IMG/VR virus record: IMGVR_UViG_3300006793_004609
Coordinates: 1-25,761 of that record
DNA: 25,761 bases
Reading direction: 5' to 3' (one strand)
DNA from: a virus
Part shown: positions 17,913 through 23,642 of the stretch, one piece after another
Layout of the letters: the number at the start of each line of letters is the position of its first letter
How positions within the stretch are numbered: position 1 is the first letter of the stretch
Made by a program: the position numbers and the translations under genes
The notes under the pieces: model-generated
The model's database searches: none
Seen by the model: only the letters and a program-made list of their open reading frames with translations
What the model was told of the DNA's origin: nothing

Positions 17913-18497
17913 ATGTCAGACGTACCAGCAAACAATCCAATTAACACAGCAGATTTGGATATAGAATTTCCAGTACCAGGGCAAGACAACGATAGCCAAG
18001 GATTTAGAGATAACTTTACTGTTATTAATTCAAACAATACTTCTATCAAAACAAGATTAGAAGATATAGAAACTAATATTGTTAGAAAAGATGAGGACGT
18101 AACATATGTTCAGTCGTCTACTAATACAGTTACTATTGAAAATCCAAACGTAAAAGCACTTACTAAAACTAAAAAGAATATAACTACTGGAACTGAAATT
18201 GATTTTGCAGATGGCGACTATCATACTATTTCATTATCAAGTAGTAACACAACTGCAAGTACTGCTACATTTGATATCACAGGTTATGCATATGCTGGAC
18301 CATACCAAAAAGTTATATTAGAAGTTTCAAGTGATGCATCTTATACAATAGCATGGAACTCTAGTGTTACAATTAAATTTAGCGAATCAAGTTTTTGGTC
18401 AACTCCAGTAACAAATAGTTCTAAAGTACACATAATTGAACTTTGGACAACTAACGGTAGCGTATACTTTGCTGACTACATAGGCGCATATGCATAA
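17913..18497 (+). CDS. Virion structural protein, 194 aa
   Basis: The N-terminus (NPINTADLDIEFPVPGQDND, then SQGFRDNFTVINSNNTSIKT) is a variant of the GDxxRxxFxxVNxNF module of the giant and 240-residue proteins, here DSQGFRDNFTVINSN, so all three look related at their N-termini. A short helical stretch follows (TRLEDIETNIVRKDEDV). The C-terminal 110 residues are beta-rich and aromatic (YTIAWNSSVTIKFSESSFW, VHIIELWTTNGSVYFADYIG), resembling the tip domains of phage tail proteins. It is the last gene of the structural run, with its own late box. Its stop overlaps the next gene's start (TAATG), so the small downstream protein is probably translationally coupled. Precise virion location unknown. 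Confidence 0.8.
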   Translation: MSDVPANNPINTADLDIEFPVPGQDNDSQGFRDNFTVINSNNTSIKTRLEDIETNIVRKDEDVTYVQSSTNTVTIENPNVKALTKTKKNITTGTEIDFADGDYHTISLSSSNTTASTATFDITGYAYAGPYQKVILEVSSDASYTIAWNSSVTIKFSESSFWSTPVTNSSKVHIIELWTTNGSVYFADYIGAYA

Positions 18498-18733
18498 TGC
18501 ACCCGTTGTTTGAAAATTCTGACAATCTCTCTACTAGTGAAATAGAAGACAAAATCTTACTTTTAAACAGGCGATATTACCAAACTCGCAATCCTCAAGT
18601 ACAAGAACAAATATCAATGCTACTAGATACGTATAAACTAGAACTAGAAACACGTATGGTAGCAGAGAAAAAACGTCAACAAGATCAGCAAAATGGCGAA
18701 TCAGGACTTGACAATTTAATTAATATCAGTTAA
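18497..18733 (+). CDS. Small coiled-coil protein, 78 aa, function unknown
   Basis: ATG 18497-18499 overlaps the preceding stop codon. The protein is hydrophilic and mostly helical: TSEIEDKILLLNRRYYQTRN, then QVQEQISMLLDTYKLELETR, followed by a basic/glutamine-rich segment (MVAEKKRQQDQQNG) and GLDNLINIS. It has the look of a short two-helix coiled coil. Proteins beginning MHPLF with this layout occur in T4-like marine phages next to structural genes, as far as I recall, but I cannot assign a function. It shares a transcript with the structural protein before it. A candidate -35 box (TTGACA, 18708-18713) lies inside its last codons. Confidence 0.75.
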   Translation: MHPLFENSDNLSTSEIEDKILLLNRRYYQTRNPQVQEQISMLLDTYKLELETRMVAEKKRQQDQQNGESGLDNLINIS

Positions 18734-18741
18734 ACTAACTG
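18708..18741 (+). promoter_or_regulatory. Candidate sigma70-type promoter with inverted repeat at its -10 box
   Basis: TTGACA (18708-18713) is a perfect -35 box. Seventeen bases on lies TAAACT (18731-18736), a 4/6 match to TATAAT. A perfect inverted repeat CAGTTA-AAC-TAACTG (18727-18741) covers the -10. Transcription would start at or near the ATG at 18743, which has no Shine-Dalgarno, so a nearly leaderless message is possible. The -10 match is weak, so this is tentative. Confidence 0.3.
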
Positions 18742-18742
18742 T

Positions 18743-19273
18743 ATGCTTATGAAAACAGACTCTCTCGGTATCCCGCGATTTACAAATAAAGACTTGGTAG
18801 AAATGATCTATACAGGTAATGTAGACAAATGCCATGTGGTATTATGTGAGCAATCTGACGATATAGACAAGTTTAATGAGGCTATGGAAGAACAAGGCTT
18901 TGATAAACTACAAAAGTATATTCCATTAGATGTAGACGAAAAAACGTTTGACGGTGTATGTCAAAGTGAATGGTTTATGCCTGATGAATACAAAGACATT
19001 AATGTATATGAATATGTACTAGGCAAAGCAAAAACACCTTGCGAACAACATGTACAAGATCGTATATGGGAAGAAATGGAAGCATACAAAGAACGTGATA
19101 TGCACAACCTATTACGATATATGATCTATCTTGTAGACTTCATGCGTGAGAATAACATTGTATGGGGTGTAGGTAGAGGTAGCTCTGTAGCATCATATGT
19201 GCTATACTTAATAGGTATACACAAAATAGACTCAATCCAATATGACCTGGATTGGCGAGAGTTCCTTAGATAA
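18743..19273 (+). CDS. Fragment related to bacterial DNA polymerase III alpha subunit, lacking the catalytic aspartates
   Basis: A 176-residue protein. Residues about 120-176 (LLRYMIYLVDFMRENNIVWG, then VGRGSSVASYVLYLIGIHKI and DSIQYDLDWREFLR) match the stretch of bacterial PolIII-alpha that reads FLIVMEFI...[35 protein letters not shown]. In the full enzyme this is followed at once by PDxDxD, which carries the catalytic metal ligands; here the frame ends exactly before it (TAA 19271-19273). It therefore cannot polymerise by itself. The first 110 residues show no recognised motif but are rich in D/E. It may bind nucleotide or DNA, or act on the host polymerase; this is inference. No Shine-Dalgarno precedes ATG 18743 (or the second ATG at 18749). 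The stop codon overlaps a late promoter box for the next gene. Confidence 0.75.
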   Translation: MLMKTDSLGIPRFTNKDLVEMIYTGNVDKCHVVLCEQSDDIDKFNEAMEEQGFDKLQKYIPLDVDEKTFDGVCQSEWFMPDEYKDINVYEYVLGKAKTPCEQHVQDRIWEEMEAYKERDMHNLLRYMIYLVDFMRENNIVWGVGRGSSVASYVLYLIGIHKIDSIQYDLDWREFLR

Positions 19274-19276
19274 ATA
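19269..19276 (+). promoter_or_regulatory. T4-type late promoter box overlapping a stop codon
   Basis: GATAAATA contains the TAA stop of the PolIII-alpha-like gene and lies 27 bases before ATG 19304, with TTAGGAGA (19291-19298) before that start. Its sequence matches the 14891 and 17883 boxes exactly. Confidence 0.55.
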
Positions 19277-19303
19277 CGTATATAACCCCATTAGGAGAAT
19301 AAA

Positions 19304-19720
19304 ATGGCACTAAAAGGTAACAGCAGAAAAACTTATAAAACTATGCGTGGTAAAATGGTCGATATGGATCTTTTACAAGCACGTAATGAATTAACACCAG
19401 CAGTAGGTAATGCAAGAGTAAATGCACGTGGTGATGAAATTGGCCCAGGTGGCAAAATCATTAAGAAACGTGAAGAGCTTATGCGTGACTACTACGAAAC
19501 AAACAATGCTATAGCACACGAAGAAATGCCTGGTAGATCAACAGAATCTGTACAAGCAGACGAAGTTGTAGAAGAAGCACCTAAAGCAAAAAAGCAAACT
19601 AGAGCGCAAGCAAAAGTCGAGAAGGCTCCGGAACCTACTGCAAAAGAAGCAGAAGAATTTGGTGATGATCAAGAATGGATCGAAGACGACAACGGAAATT
19701 TTGTACCAAAAGGTGAATAG
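19304..19720 (+). CDS. Hypothetical phage protein with acidic disordered C-terminus, 138 aa
   Basis: Begins MALKGNSRKTYKTMRGKMVD. The first 65 residues look like an ordered, conserved-looking core, including LTPAVGNARVNARGDEIGPG followed by GKIIKKREELMRDYYETNN. The remaining half is low-complexity, alternating acidic and lysine-rich (ADEVVEEAPKAKKQTRAQAK, EAEEFGDDQEWIEDDNG) and likely disordered. Behind a late promoter box it is probably made late and could be a virion-associated or assembly protein. The N-terminal layout resembles a small conserved protein of marine T4-like phages, but I cannot name a function. Its TAG stop is followed immediately by the ATG of the oxygenase gene, implying a shared transcript. 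Confidence 0.75.
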   Translation: MALKGNSRKTYKTMRGKMVDMDLLQARNELTPAVGNARVNARGDEIGPGGKIIKKREELMRDYYETNNAIAHEEMPGRSTESVQADEVVEEAPKAKKQTRAQAKVEKAPEPTAKEAEEFGDDQEWIEDDNGNFVPKGE

Positions 19721-20305
19721 ATGCTACCCAATTTTATTGAAGAGTATGAACTCAACGATAAATCAATTTGCAATGCATTATTAGGTCTTTATCAAGAAGG
19801 CCATAAAAGAGGTTTGACGAATGACGGTGTTGTTGGAGATGCAGACACCGTTGATCATACTACAAAAAAGAGTACAGACTTTCCATTGCAAGAAGCAGGA
19901 AAAATTGGCCCAGCAGAAATGTTTAGGTGGCCAGACTATTTTGCAGAACTTTCTTCTTTTATAGATCACTACTTAGAGAAATATAAAATTCTAAAGTATG
20001 CTGGTAAACTTGAAATGTCACAGTTACCGCAAATACAATGTTATGAACCTTCTGAAGGTTTTTATAAATGGCATTGTGACGGAACACAACTTTCAAGTGA
20101 TAGAGCTCTAGTGTATATGACTTACCTAAATGATGTGCCAGATGGGGGTACTGAGTTTATGCACCAAGAGATAACTACAAAAGCAGTAAAAGGCAAAACA
20201 GTTATTTGGCCTGCAGGACTTACACATATCCATAGAGGACAAATAGCAAAAGAAGATACAAAATATATTATCACCGGATGGCTCTGGTGGGACAACACAA
20301 AATAA
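19721..20305 (+). CDS. 2-oxoglutarate/Fe(II)-dependent oxygenase (prolyl 4-hydroxylase-like)
   Basis: A 194-residue protein with the double-stranded beta-helix signature of 2OG-Fe(II) oxygenases. The metal motif is H118-x-D120 in YKWHCDG, the distal histidine is H169 or H171 in THIHRG, and the 2OG-contacting basic residue is probably K181 or R172, followed by YIITGWLW. The surrounding sequences (ALVYMTYLNDVPDGGTEF and PAGLTHIHRG) match the P4H-type group found in many marine T4-like phages. Such enzymes use Fe(II), O2 and 2-oxoglutarate to hydroxylate a protein, nucleic acid or small molecule; the substrate is unknown. The start ATG 19721 abuts the previous stop, so it is probably translated together with that gene. 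Needs iron, as do FdxA, SufB and the IscA-like protein of this window. Confidence 0.9.
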   Translation: MLPNFIEEYELNDKSICNALLGLYQEGHKRGLTNDGVVGDADTVDHTTKKSTDFPLQEAGKIGPAEMFRWPDYFAELSSFIDHYLEKYKILKYAGKLEMSQLPQIQCYEPSEGFYKWHCDGTQLSSDRALVYMTYLNDVPDGGTEFMHQEITTKAVKGKTVIWPAGLTHIHRGQIAKEDTKYIITGWLWWDNTK

Positions 20306-20315
20306 GAGGAAAACA

Positions 20316-20723
20316 ATGCCAACTAATGTAAACGCAATAAAAGGTAATTTAAGAGCAATCGGTAAGCGAGTACTTGTAACTGATATGCACTTTGGTGAAC
20401 AAGTTACTAGAGGCGGAATTATTATCGCAGGTGACGACGGTAAACAGCGTGGCATATATCCACGTTGGGCTAGAGTTTATTCTAAAGGTCCTGAAAACAA
20501 TGACCCGTATGAAAAGAATCAATGGGTACTAATTGAACACGGACGCTGGACACGTGGTATGAAAGTTGATACTGACGATGAAGGCGAAATTACAATTCAT
20601 ATGGTAGACGATGAATGTATATTAGCAATGGCAGACGAAAAGCCAAATGATCACCAAATAGGCGATGAAACAGCCAATGGTGGTTCAATAGATATCAACC
20701 CACAAGATTTCATAAACGCATAG
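20316..20723 (+). CDS. GroES/gp31-like co-chaperonin
   Basis: A 135-residue protein. The opening (IRAIGKRVLV-like: NLRAIGKRVLVTDM) matches the start of GroES folds. A mobile-loop region with GGIIIAGDDGKQRGIYPRWA (residues about 33-52) corresponds to the GGIVL loop that contacts GroEL. The later part (GMKVDTDDEGEITIHMVDDE, then CILAM) matches the end of the GroES barrel. The C-terminal 27 residues beyond this are an extra acidic tail. Phage GroES-like proteins (T4 gp31) replace or supplement host GroES so that the large capsid protein can fold in GroEL. That function is inferred from the family. AGAGGAAAAC precedes ATG 20316. The closest relative (gp31 or bacterial GroES) needs a search. Confidence 0.85.
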   Translation: MPTNVNAIKGNLRAIGKRVLVTDMHFGEQVTRGGIIIAGDDGKQRGIYPRWARVYSKGPENNDPYEKNQWVLIEHGRWTRGMKVDTDDEGEITIHMVDDECILAMADEKPNDHQIGDETANGGSIDINPQDFINA

Positions 20724-20731
20724 GAAAATAA

Positions 20732-21085
20732 ATGACAGACGTATTTGCAGATATTAATAAATTCGCAACGGCATGCGATCAAGCGCCAAGCGAAGCAAAC
20801 TATAAAATGTATCTTGATCTAATTCGAGAAGAAGTAGGCGAACTAGAAGATGCTATTGCAGACAACGACAGAATTGAACAGTTAGATGCATTAATTGATA
20901 TCTTAGTTGTTACAATAGGTGCAGTTCGAGCAGGCGGAATGAATGGCGAAGGTGCATGGAAAGAAGTAATGGACACAAACTTTGCTAAAATTGATCCGGA
21001 TACAGGTAAAGTTATCAAACGTGATGACGGTAAAGTGCTAAAACCAGAAGGTTGGAAAGCACCCGAACTTACCAATTTTATCTAA
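20732..21085 (+). CDS. mazG: MazG-like nucleotide pyrophosphohydrolase
   Basis: A 117-residue protein with the all-alpha NTP pyrophosphatase signature: EEVGE at residues 33-37 and E49xxD52...D56 in EQLDALID, which give the metal-binding EExxE...ExxD pattern of MazG, dUTPase-like and HisE-type enzymes. The length fits a single-domain MazG. It would hydrolyse (d)NTPs or related nucleotides to the monophosphate plus PPi; marine phages carry such genes and they are thought to influence nucleotide pools or (p)ppGpp signalling, which is debated. The end (KVIKRDDGKVLKPEGWKAPE) is typical of MazG-like phage proteins. Start ATG 20732 lies 9 bases after the previous gene, with AGGAAAA as a weak ribosome site. 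Confidence 0.85.
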   Translation: MTDVFADINKFATACDQAPSEANYKMYLDLIREEVGELEDAIADNDRIEQLDALIDILVVTIGAVRAGGMNGEGAWKEVMDTNFAKIDPDTGKVIKRDDGKVLKPEGWKAPELTNFI

Positions 21086-21101
21086 AAAATTAAAATAATA
21101 C

Positions 21102-21130
21102 TTGACTCCTAACAGTTTATGCGTTATAAT
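21102..21130 (+). promoter_or_regulatory. Strong sigma70-type promoter
   Basis: TTGACT (21102-21107) and TATAAT (21125-21130) are separated by exactly 17 bases; the -10 is perfect and the -35 is five of six. Transcription would start near 21137, leaving only about 17 bases before ATG 21154. It follows the MazG-like gene directly and would drive the run of replication, nucleotide and Fe-S genes to its right. Early phage genes using host sigma70 are expected in a T4-like phage. Confidence 0.8.
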
Positions 21131-21146
21131 ATGTATAAACGTTAGG
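21108..21146. promoter_or_regulatory. Inverted repeat flanking the -10 box, possible operator
   Basis: CCTAACAGTTTAT (21108-21120) and ATAAACGTTAGG (21135-21146) are reverse complements of each other apart from one extra base in the left arm. The loop between them contains the -10 box TATAAT. The right arm reaches into the Shine-Dalgarno (TTAGGAG, 21142-21148). The left arm lies upstream of the predicted start of transcription, so an RNA hairpin from this promoter is unlikely; a DNA-binding operator is the simpler reading. Confidence 0.55.
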
Positions 21147-21153
21147 AGATTCT

Positions 21154-21312
21154 ATGAAAATATCATCGCAAACAAGCGGTATTGGTACTACAGGTGCAAC
21201 AGGCGTAGCACTATTAGTACTACATTTAAGCGGATACATTACAGGGTGGGCTTGGCCTATACTATATGTAATGTTAATTATTTCAGGCATTGGACAAGAG
21301 AATAGGAAATAA
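21154..21312 (+). CDS. Small membrane protein, 52 aa
   Basis: ATG 21154 is five bases after TTAGGAG and directly downstream of the promoter at 21102. The protein starts MKISSQTSGIGTTGATG, a glycine/threonine-rich stretch. A first hydrophobic part (VALLVLHLSGYI) and then a second (AWPILYVMLIISGIG) are followed by a polar end QENRK, giving two short membrane helices around a turn. The pattern suggests a phage membrane protein of unknown role, perhaps in membrane takeover or holin-like, but nothing specific supports the latter. It is the first gene of the transcript from the sigma70-type promoter, and DexA-like starts two bases after its stop. A reading frame of similar length in another phase overlaps it but is less plausible. 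Confidence 0.7.
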   Translation: MKISSQTSGIGTTGATGVALLVLHLSGYITGWAWPILYVMLIISGIGQENRK

Positions 21313-21314
21313 GT

Positions 21315-21851
21315 ATGGCTATTCATGCAACAATCGACTTAGAGACCATTGACACAAAGCCAGGTGCAACTGTACTAAGTCTCGGTGGTGTTAAGTTTGA
21401 TCCAAAAACTAACGGCGAACCTCACTCAGAATTCTATATTAAAATTTGTATTGAAGACCAAGATAGATTAGGTCGTACCGAAAGTGACGATACAATAGAG
21501 TGGTGGGGCAAACAAAAACCGGAGATACGTGACGAAGCGTTCGACCAAACAGGAGCAGTTACAGTAGATGACGCTTTAAAGCAAATTAGTAAGTTTAGTG
21601 TTGGTGTTGATACGTTTTGGGGGCAAGGATACGGTTTTGACTATACCATTATGGAAGACATGTTCCGCCAAGGCGGAAGACCTATTCCGTGGAACTTCTG
21701 GCAAATAAGAGATTCTAGAACACTTTTTGCGTGTTGTGAGAACGATCCACGTAAAGCAATACAAAACGATTTGCATAACGCACTAGCGGATGCTTATTAT
21801 CAATCAAAAGCAATCCAGGTTGCGTACAAGGAGTTAGGAGTACAGAGGTGA
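21315..21851 (+). CDS. dexA: DexA-like DEDDh 3'-5' exonuclease
   Basis: A 178-residue protein with the exonuclease motifs: Exo I DLE (D8 and E10) in ATIDLETID, Exo II with D109 in YGFDYTI, and Exo III H154...D159 in LHNALADA (DEDDh type). The segment TIEWWGKQKPE and the FWQIRDSRTL stretch correspond to TIEWW and FWNQRDIRT of phage T4 exonuclease A (DexA), which degrades DNA from 3' ends. T4 DexA is longer (about 227 residues), so this is a shorter relative. It lies in the replication-linked gene run and may act in DNA degradation or in trimming during replication. RNase activity of the related RNase T-like families is an alternative. The start ATG 21315 lies two bases after the previous stop. 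Confidence 0.85.
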   Translation: MAIHATIDLETIDTKPGATVLSLGGVKFDPKTNGEPHSEFYIKICIEDQDRLGRTESDDTIEWWGKQKPEIRDEAFDQTGAVTVDDALKQISKFSVGVDTFWGQGYGFDYTIMEDMFRQGGRPIPWNFWQIRDSRTLFACCENDPRKAIQNDLHNALADAYYQSKAIQVAYKELGVQR

Positions 21852-22027
21852 AACGTGTAGCAAAAGAGGAGACCGCAGACGATAAACTCGTCCAAGAATA
21901 TTTAAAAAACGGCGGAAAGATAACCTACTACGAAGCAGGACAACGTTCTGAAGAAATTGATTACAAAGGCGGATTTTACGCAAGACGTAAAAAGAAGAAA
22001 GAAGCCAAAGAGCGAGGAGACGAATAA
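21848..22027 (+). CDS. Small basic protein, 59 aa, GTG start
   Basis: GTG 21848-21850 overlaps the TGA of the DexA-like gene (stop 21849-21851), and AAGGAG (21829-21834) is near it. The product MKRVAKEETADDKLVQEYL has a charged helical start, then GGKITYYEAGQRSEEI and DYKGGFYARRKKKKEAKERG, which ends in a cluster of eight basic residues. Short proteins of this layout (NGGKxT...GGFYGRRK) are, as I recall, recurrent in marine T4-like phages next to replication genes. No function is known to me; nucleic-acid binding through the basic tail is inferred. The next gene's ribosome site (GAGGAG) is inside this gene's end. The assigned start depends on GTG use, which is plausible for this overlapping position. 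Confidence 0.65.
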   Translation: MKRVAKEETADDKLVQEYLKNGGKITYYEAGQRSEEIDYKGGFYARRKKKKEAKERGDE

Positions 22028-22028
22028 T

Positions 22029-22193
22029 TTGGTTAGATGGTATGATTGGCCAGCGGCAATAGTATACGCTTATCTTATTATGTATTTCTTCTTTACAATA
22101 CCTATCTTTGGTGCTATAATAGCATACTTAATATATGAGTATTTGTGGGGACAGGTTTACTGTCAATTTAGATTACAACAGGAAAACACATGA
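22029..22193 (+). CDS. Two-pass membrane protein, 54 aa, TTG start
   Basis: No ATG is suitable; the best start is TTG 22029, nine bases after GAGGAG (22014-22019) and one base after the previous stop. The product (LVRWYDWPAAIVYAYLIMYF) shows two hydrophobic segments: IVYAYLIMYFFFTIPIF and GAIIAYLIYEYLW. A polar C-terminus ([13 protein letters not shown]) follows. That predicts a small inner-membrane hairpin with an aromatic-rich first helix. The function is unknown. Its stop overlaps the ATG of the clamp-loader gene (ATGA), so the two are likely translated together. A longer reading that begins upstream inside the preceding gene is possible but would lack a good start signal. Confidence 0.6.
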   Translation: MVRWYDWPAAIVYAYLIMYFFFTIPIFGAIIAYLIYEYLWGQVYCQFRLQQENT

Positions 22194-23104
22194 AAGAATT
22201 ATGGGTAGAAAAGTATCGTCCGAAAACAGTAGATGGTTACGTATTTCGTGATGACGCACAACGCAGTCAAGTAAAAAATTGGATTAAAGAAAAAACTATT
22301 CCGCATTTGCTGTTTAGTGGTAACGCAGGTATTGGTAAGACAACACTTGCTAAACTATTGTTTAATGAATTAGATTTGAATGACTTAGACATTTTAGAAA
22401 TAAACGCATCGCGAACAAACTCAGTAGATGATGTACGTGATAAAATTGTAAACTTTGTACAGATGATCCCATTTGGGGACTTTAAGGTTGTATTACTAGA
22501 TGAGGCAGACTATCTTAGCCCAAACGCTCAAGCGGCGTTGCGTGGTGTTATGGAAGAGTATCATACTACTGCTCGTTTCATTCTTACTTGTAACTATCCA
22601 AATCGTGTTATTCCCGCTTTGCATAGTAGGTGTCAAGGTTTTCACATTGCTAAAATTGACCAAACAGAGTTCACAGCTAGAGTTGCTGAAATACTTATTA
22701 CCGAAGGTGTTACTCCTGATTTGGATACGCTCGATACCTATGTAAAAGCAACATACCCTGACTTACGTAAGTGCATAAATATGGTACAGATGAACGTGCA
22801 AGACGGATTACTACTTGCTCCTAATGAAGGAGATACAGGTGAAAGTGATTGGAAACTTGACATGGTTGAATTGTTTAAGGCAGGCAAGATTCAAGAAGCA
22901 CGTAAATTGTTATGTGGCGCTATTCGTCCTGAAGAGATGGAAGAAGTTTACCGATGGCTATATGATAACATATCGCTGTTCGGAGATGATACCCAGCAGG
23001 ACCAAGCAGTGCTAATTATTAAACAAGGACTGGTGGATCATACACTTGTTGTAGATCCGGAGATAAATTTAGCCGCAGTGCTAATTAAACTAGCGAGGTT
23101 GTAG
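22190..23104 (+). CDS. 44: Clamp loader ATPase subunit (T4 gp44-like)
   Basis: A 304-residue AAA+ protein. Features in order: the N-terminal [12 protein letters not shown], characteristic of the RFC/gp44 small subunits; Walker A GNAGIGKT at residues 44-51; Walker B VVLLDEAD at 100-107; sensor 1 with ILTCN (131-135); the arginine-finger motif SRC at 146-148. The collar domain follows. It belongs to the T4 clamp loader (gp44 with gp62), which places the sliding clamp gp45 at primer ends using ATP. The sensor/SRC motif is intact, so it should be functional. The start ATG overlaps the previous stop, and its own stop overlaps the GTG of FdxA (TAGTG). gp45 and gp62 are not seen in the window. Confidence 0.95.
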   Translation: MKELWVEKYRPKTVDGYVFRDDAQRSQVKNWIKEKTIPHLLFSGNAGIGKTTLAKLLFNELDLNDLDILEINASRTNSVDDVRDKIVNFVQMIPFGDFKVVLLDEADYLSPNAQAALRGVMEEYHTTARFILTCNYPNRVIPALHSRCQGFHIAKIDQTEFTARVAEILITEGVTPDLDTLDTYVKATYPDLRKCINMVQMNVQDGLLLAPNEGDTGESDWKLDMVELFKAGKIQEARKLLCGAIRPEEMEEVYRWLYDNISLFGDDTQQDQAVLIIKQGLVDHTLVVDPEINLAAVLIKLARL

Positions 23105-23454
23105 TGACATACTTAGTAACAGACAACTGCATTAAATGCAAACATACAGACTGTGTAGCAGTTTGTCCAGTAGACTGCTTCTATGAGGCAGAAAACTTTC
23201 TCGCAATCAATCCTGAAGAATGTATTGACTGTGGAGTTTGTGTTCCAGAATGTCCAGTTAATGCTATCTATGAGGATACTGAATTGCGTAGTGAAGAACG
23301 AGAGAAGTGGGATGATATAAACCGTAAAGTTGTTGAGTCAGGTGCTCCGGTACTTGCTGAACAAATTGCGCCGTTGGATGACCACGCCGAATGGGATGGA
23401 TATCCTAACAAGTACGAAGAGTTTGGTATTATACCTCTTAAGGAAATAAAATGA
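23104..23454 (+). CDS. fdxA: 7Fe ferredoxin ([3Fe-4S][4Fe-4S], FdxA family)
   Basis: A 116-residue protein that matches FdxA along most of its length. The nine cysteines of Azotobacter ferredoxin I (C8, C11, C16, C20, C24, C39, C42, C45, C49 without Met) are present at 9, 12, 17, 21, 25, 40, 43, 46 and 50: [3Fe-4S] ligands 9, 17, 50; [4Fe-4S] ligands 21, 40, 43, 46. The text VTDNCIKCK...CPVDCFYE and [13 protein letters not shown] is typical. FdxA is a low-potential electron carrier. The start is GTG 23104, overlapping the clamp loader stop by one base. The C-terminal part ([20 protein letters not shown]) is shorter and more diverged than in bacteria. A bacterial-type 7Fe ferredoxin is unusual in a phage replication operon; possible partners are host reductases, an oxygenase or an unknown enzyme. 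Confidence 0.95.
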   Translation: MTYLVTDNCIKCKHTDCVAVCPVDCFYEAENFLAINPEECIDCGVCVPECPVNAIYEDTELRSEEREKWDDINRKVVESGAPVLAEQIAPLDDHAEWDGYPNKYEEFGIIPLKEIK

Positions 23455-23642
23455 CAACACGGAATGATATAACCGGGGATGAGCTAAGAAGCAAGACTCC
23501 TACAGAAAAGTATCGAGACAACTACGATAAAATCTTTGGCAACAAAGACCAAAAGATAAAACAACAAGATTTAACAGAGCTTAATGGTGACGGTAATAGA
23601 GACCGTGGCCGCAATGGAGAGGATTTAAGCAACAATGGCTAA
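23451..23642 (+). CDS. Small hydrophilic hypothetical protein, 63 aa
   Basis: ATG 23451 overlaps the TGA of fdxA (ATGA) with AAGGAA just upstream. The product starts [20 protein letters not shown] and is almost entirely charged or polar, with no hydrophobic core ([20 protein letters not shown], then [13 protein letters not shown]). It is likely disordered. No family is recognised. Its last eight bases overlap the start of thyX, whose ribosome site (GGAGAGGAT) lies inside this gene, so it may act mainly as a translational link between fdxA and thyX. The frame is short and could be a chance product, though the overlapping start/stop on both sides supports it being real. Confidence 0.6.
   Translation: MTTRNDITGDELRSKTPTEKYRDNYDKIFGNKDQKIKQQDLTELNGDGNRDRGRNGEDLSNNG

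Noticed and set aside
18743-19273. Calling the PolIII-alpha-like gene an active polymerase
   Set aside because: The gene stops before the PDxDxD catalytic motif, so no polymerase activity can be supported.
21108-21146. Reading the inverted repeat at 21108-21146 as a terminator hairpin of the MazG-like gene
   Set aside because: The stem is AT-rich with a 14-base loop, has no run of T after it, and is centred on a -10 box; an operator fits better, though attenuation of read-through was considered.
21102-21305. A 67-codon plus-strand frame beginning at the promoter
   Set aside because: Its start coincides with the -35 box and the product is unlike a protein; the 52-residue frame at 21154 has a proper ribosome site.
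22500-23015. Two plus-strand frames inside the clamp-loader gene
   Set aside because: They are out of frame with gp44, which has all of its AAA+ motifs intact.
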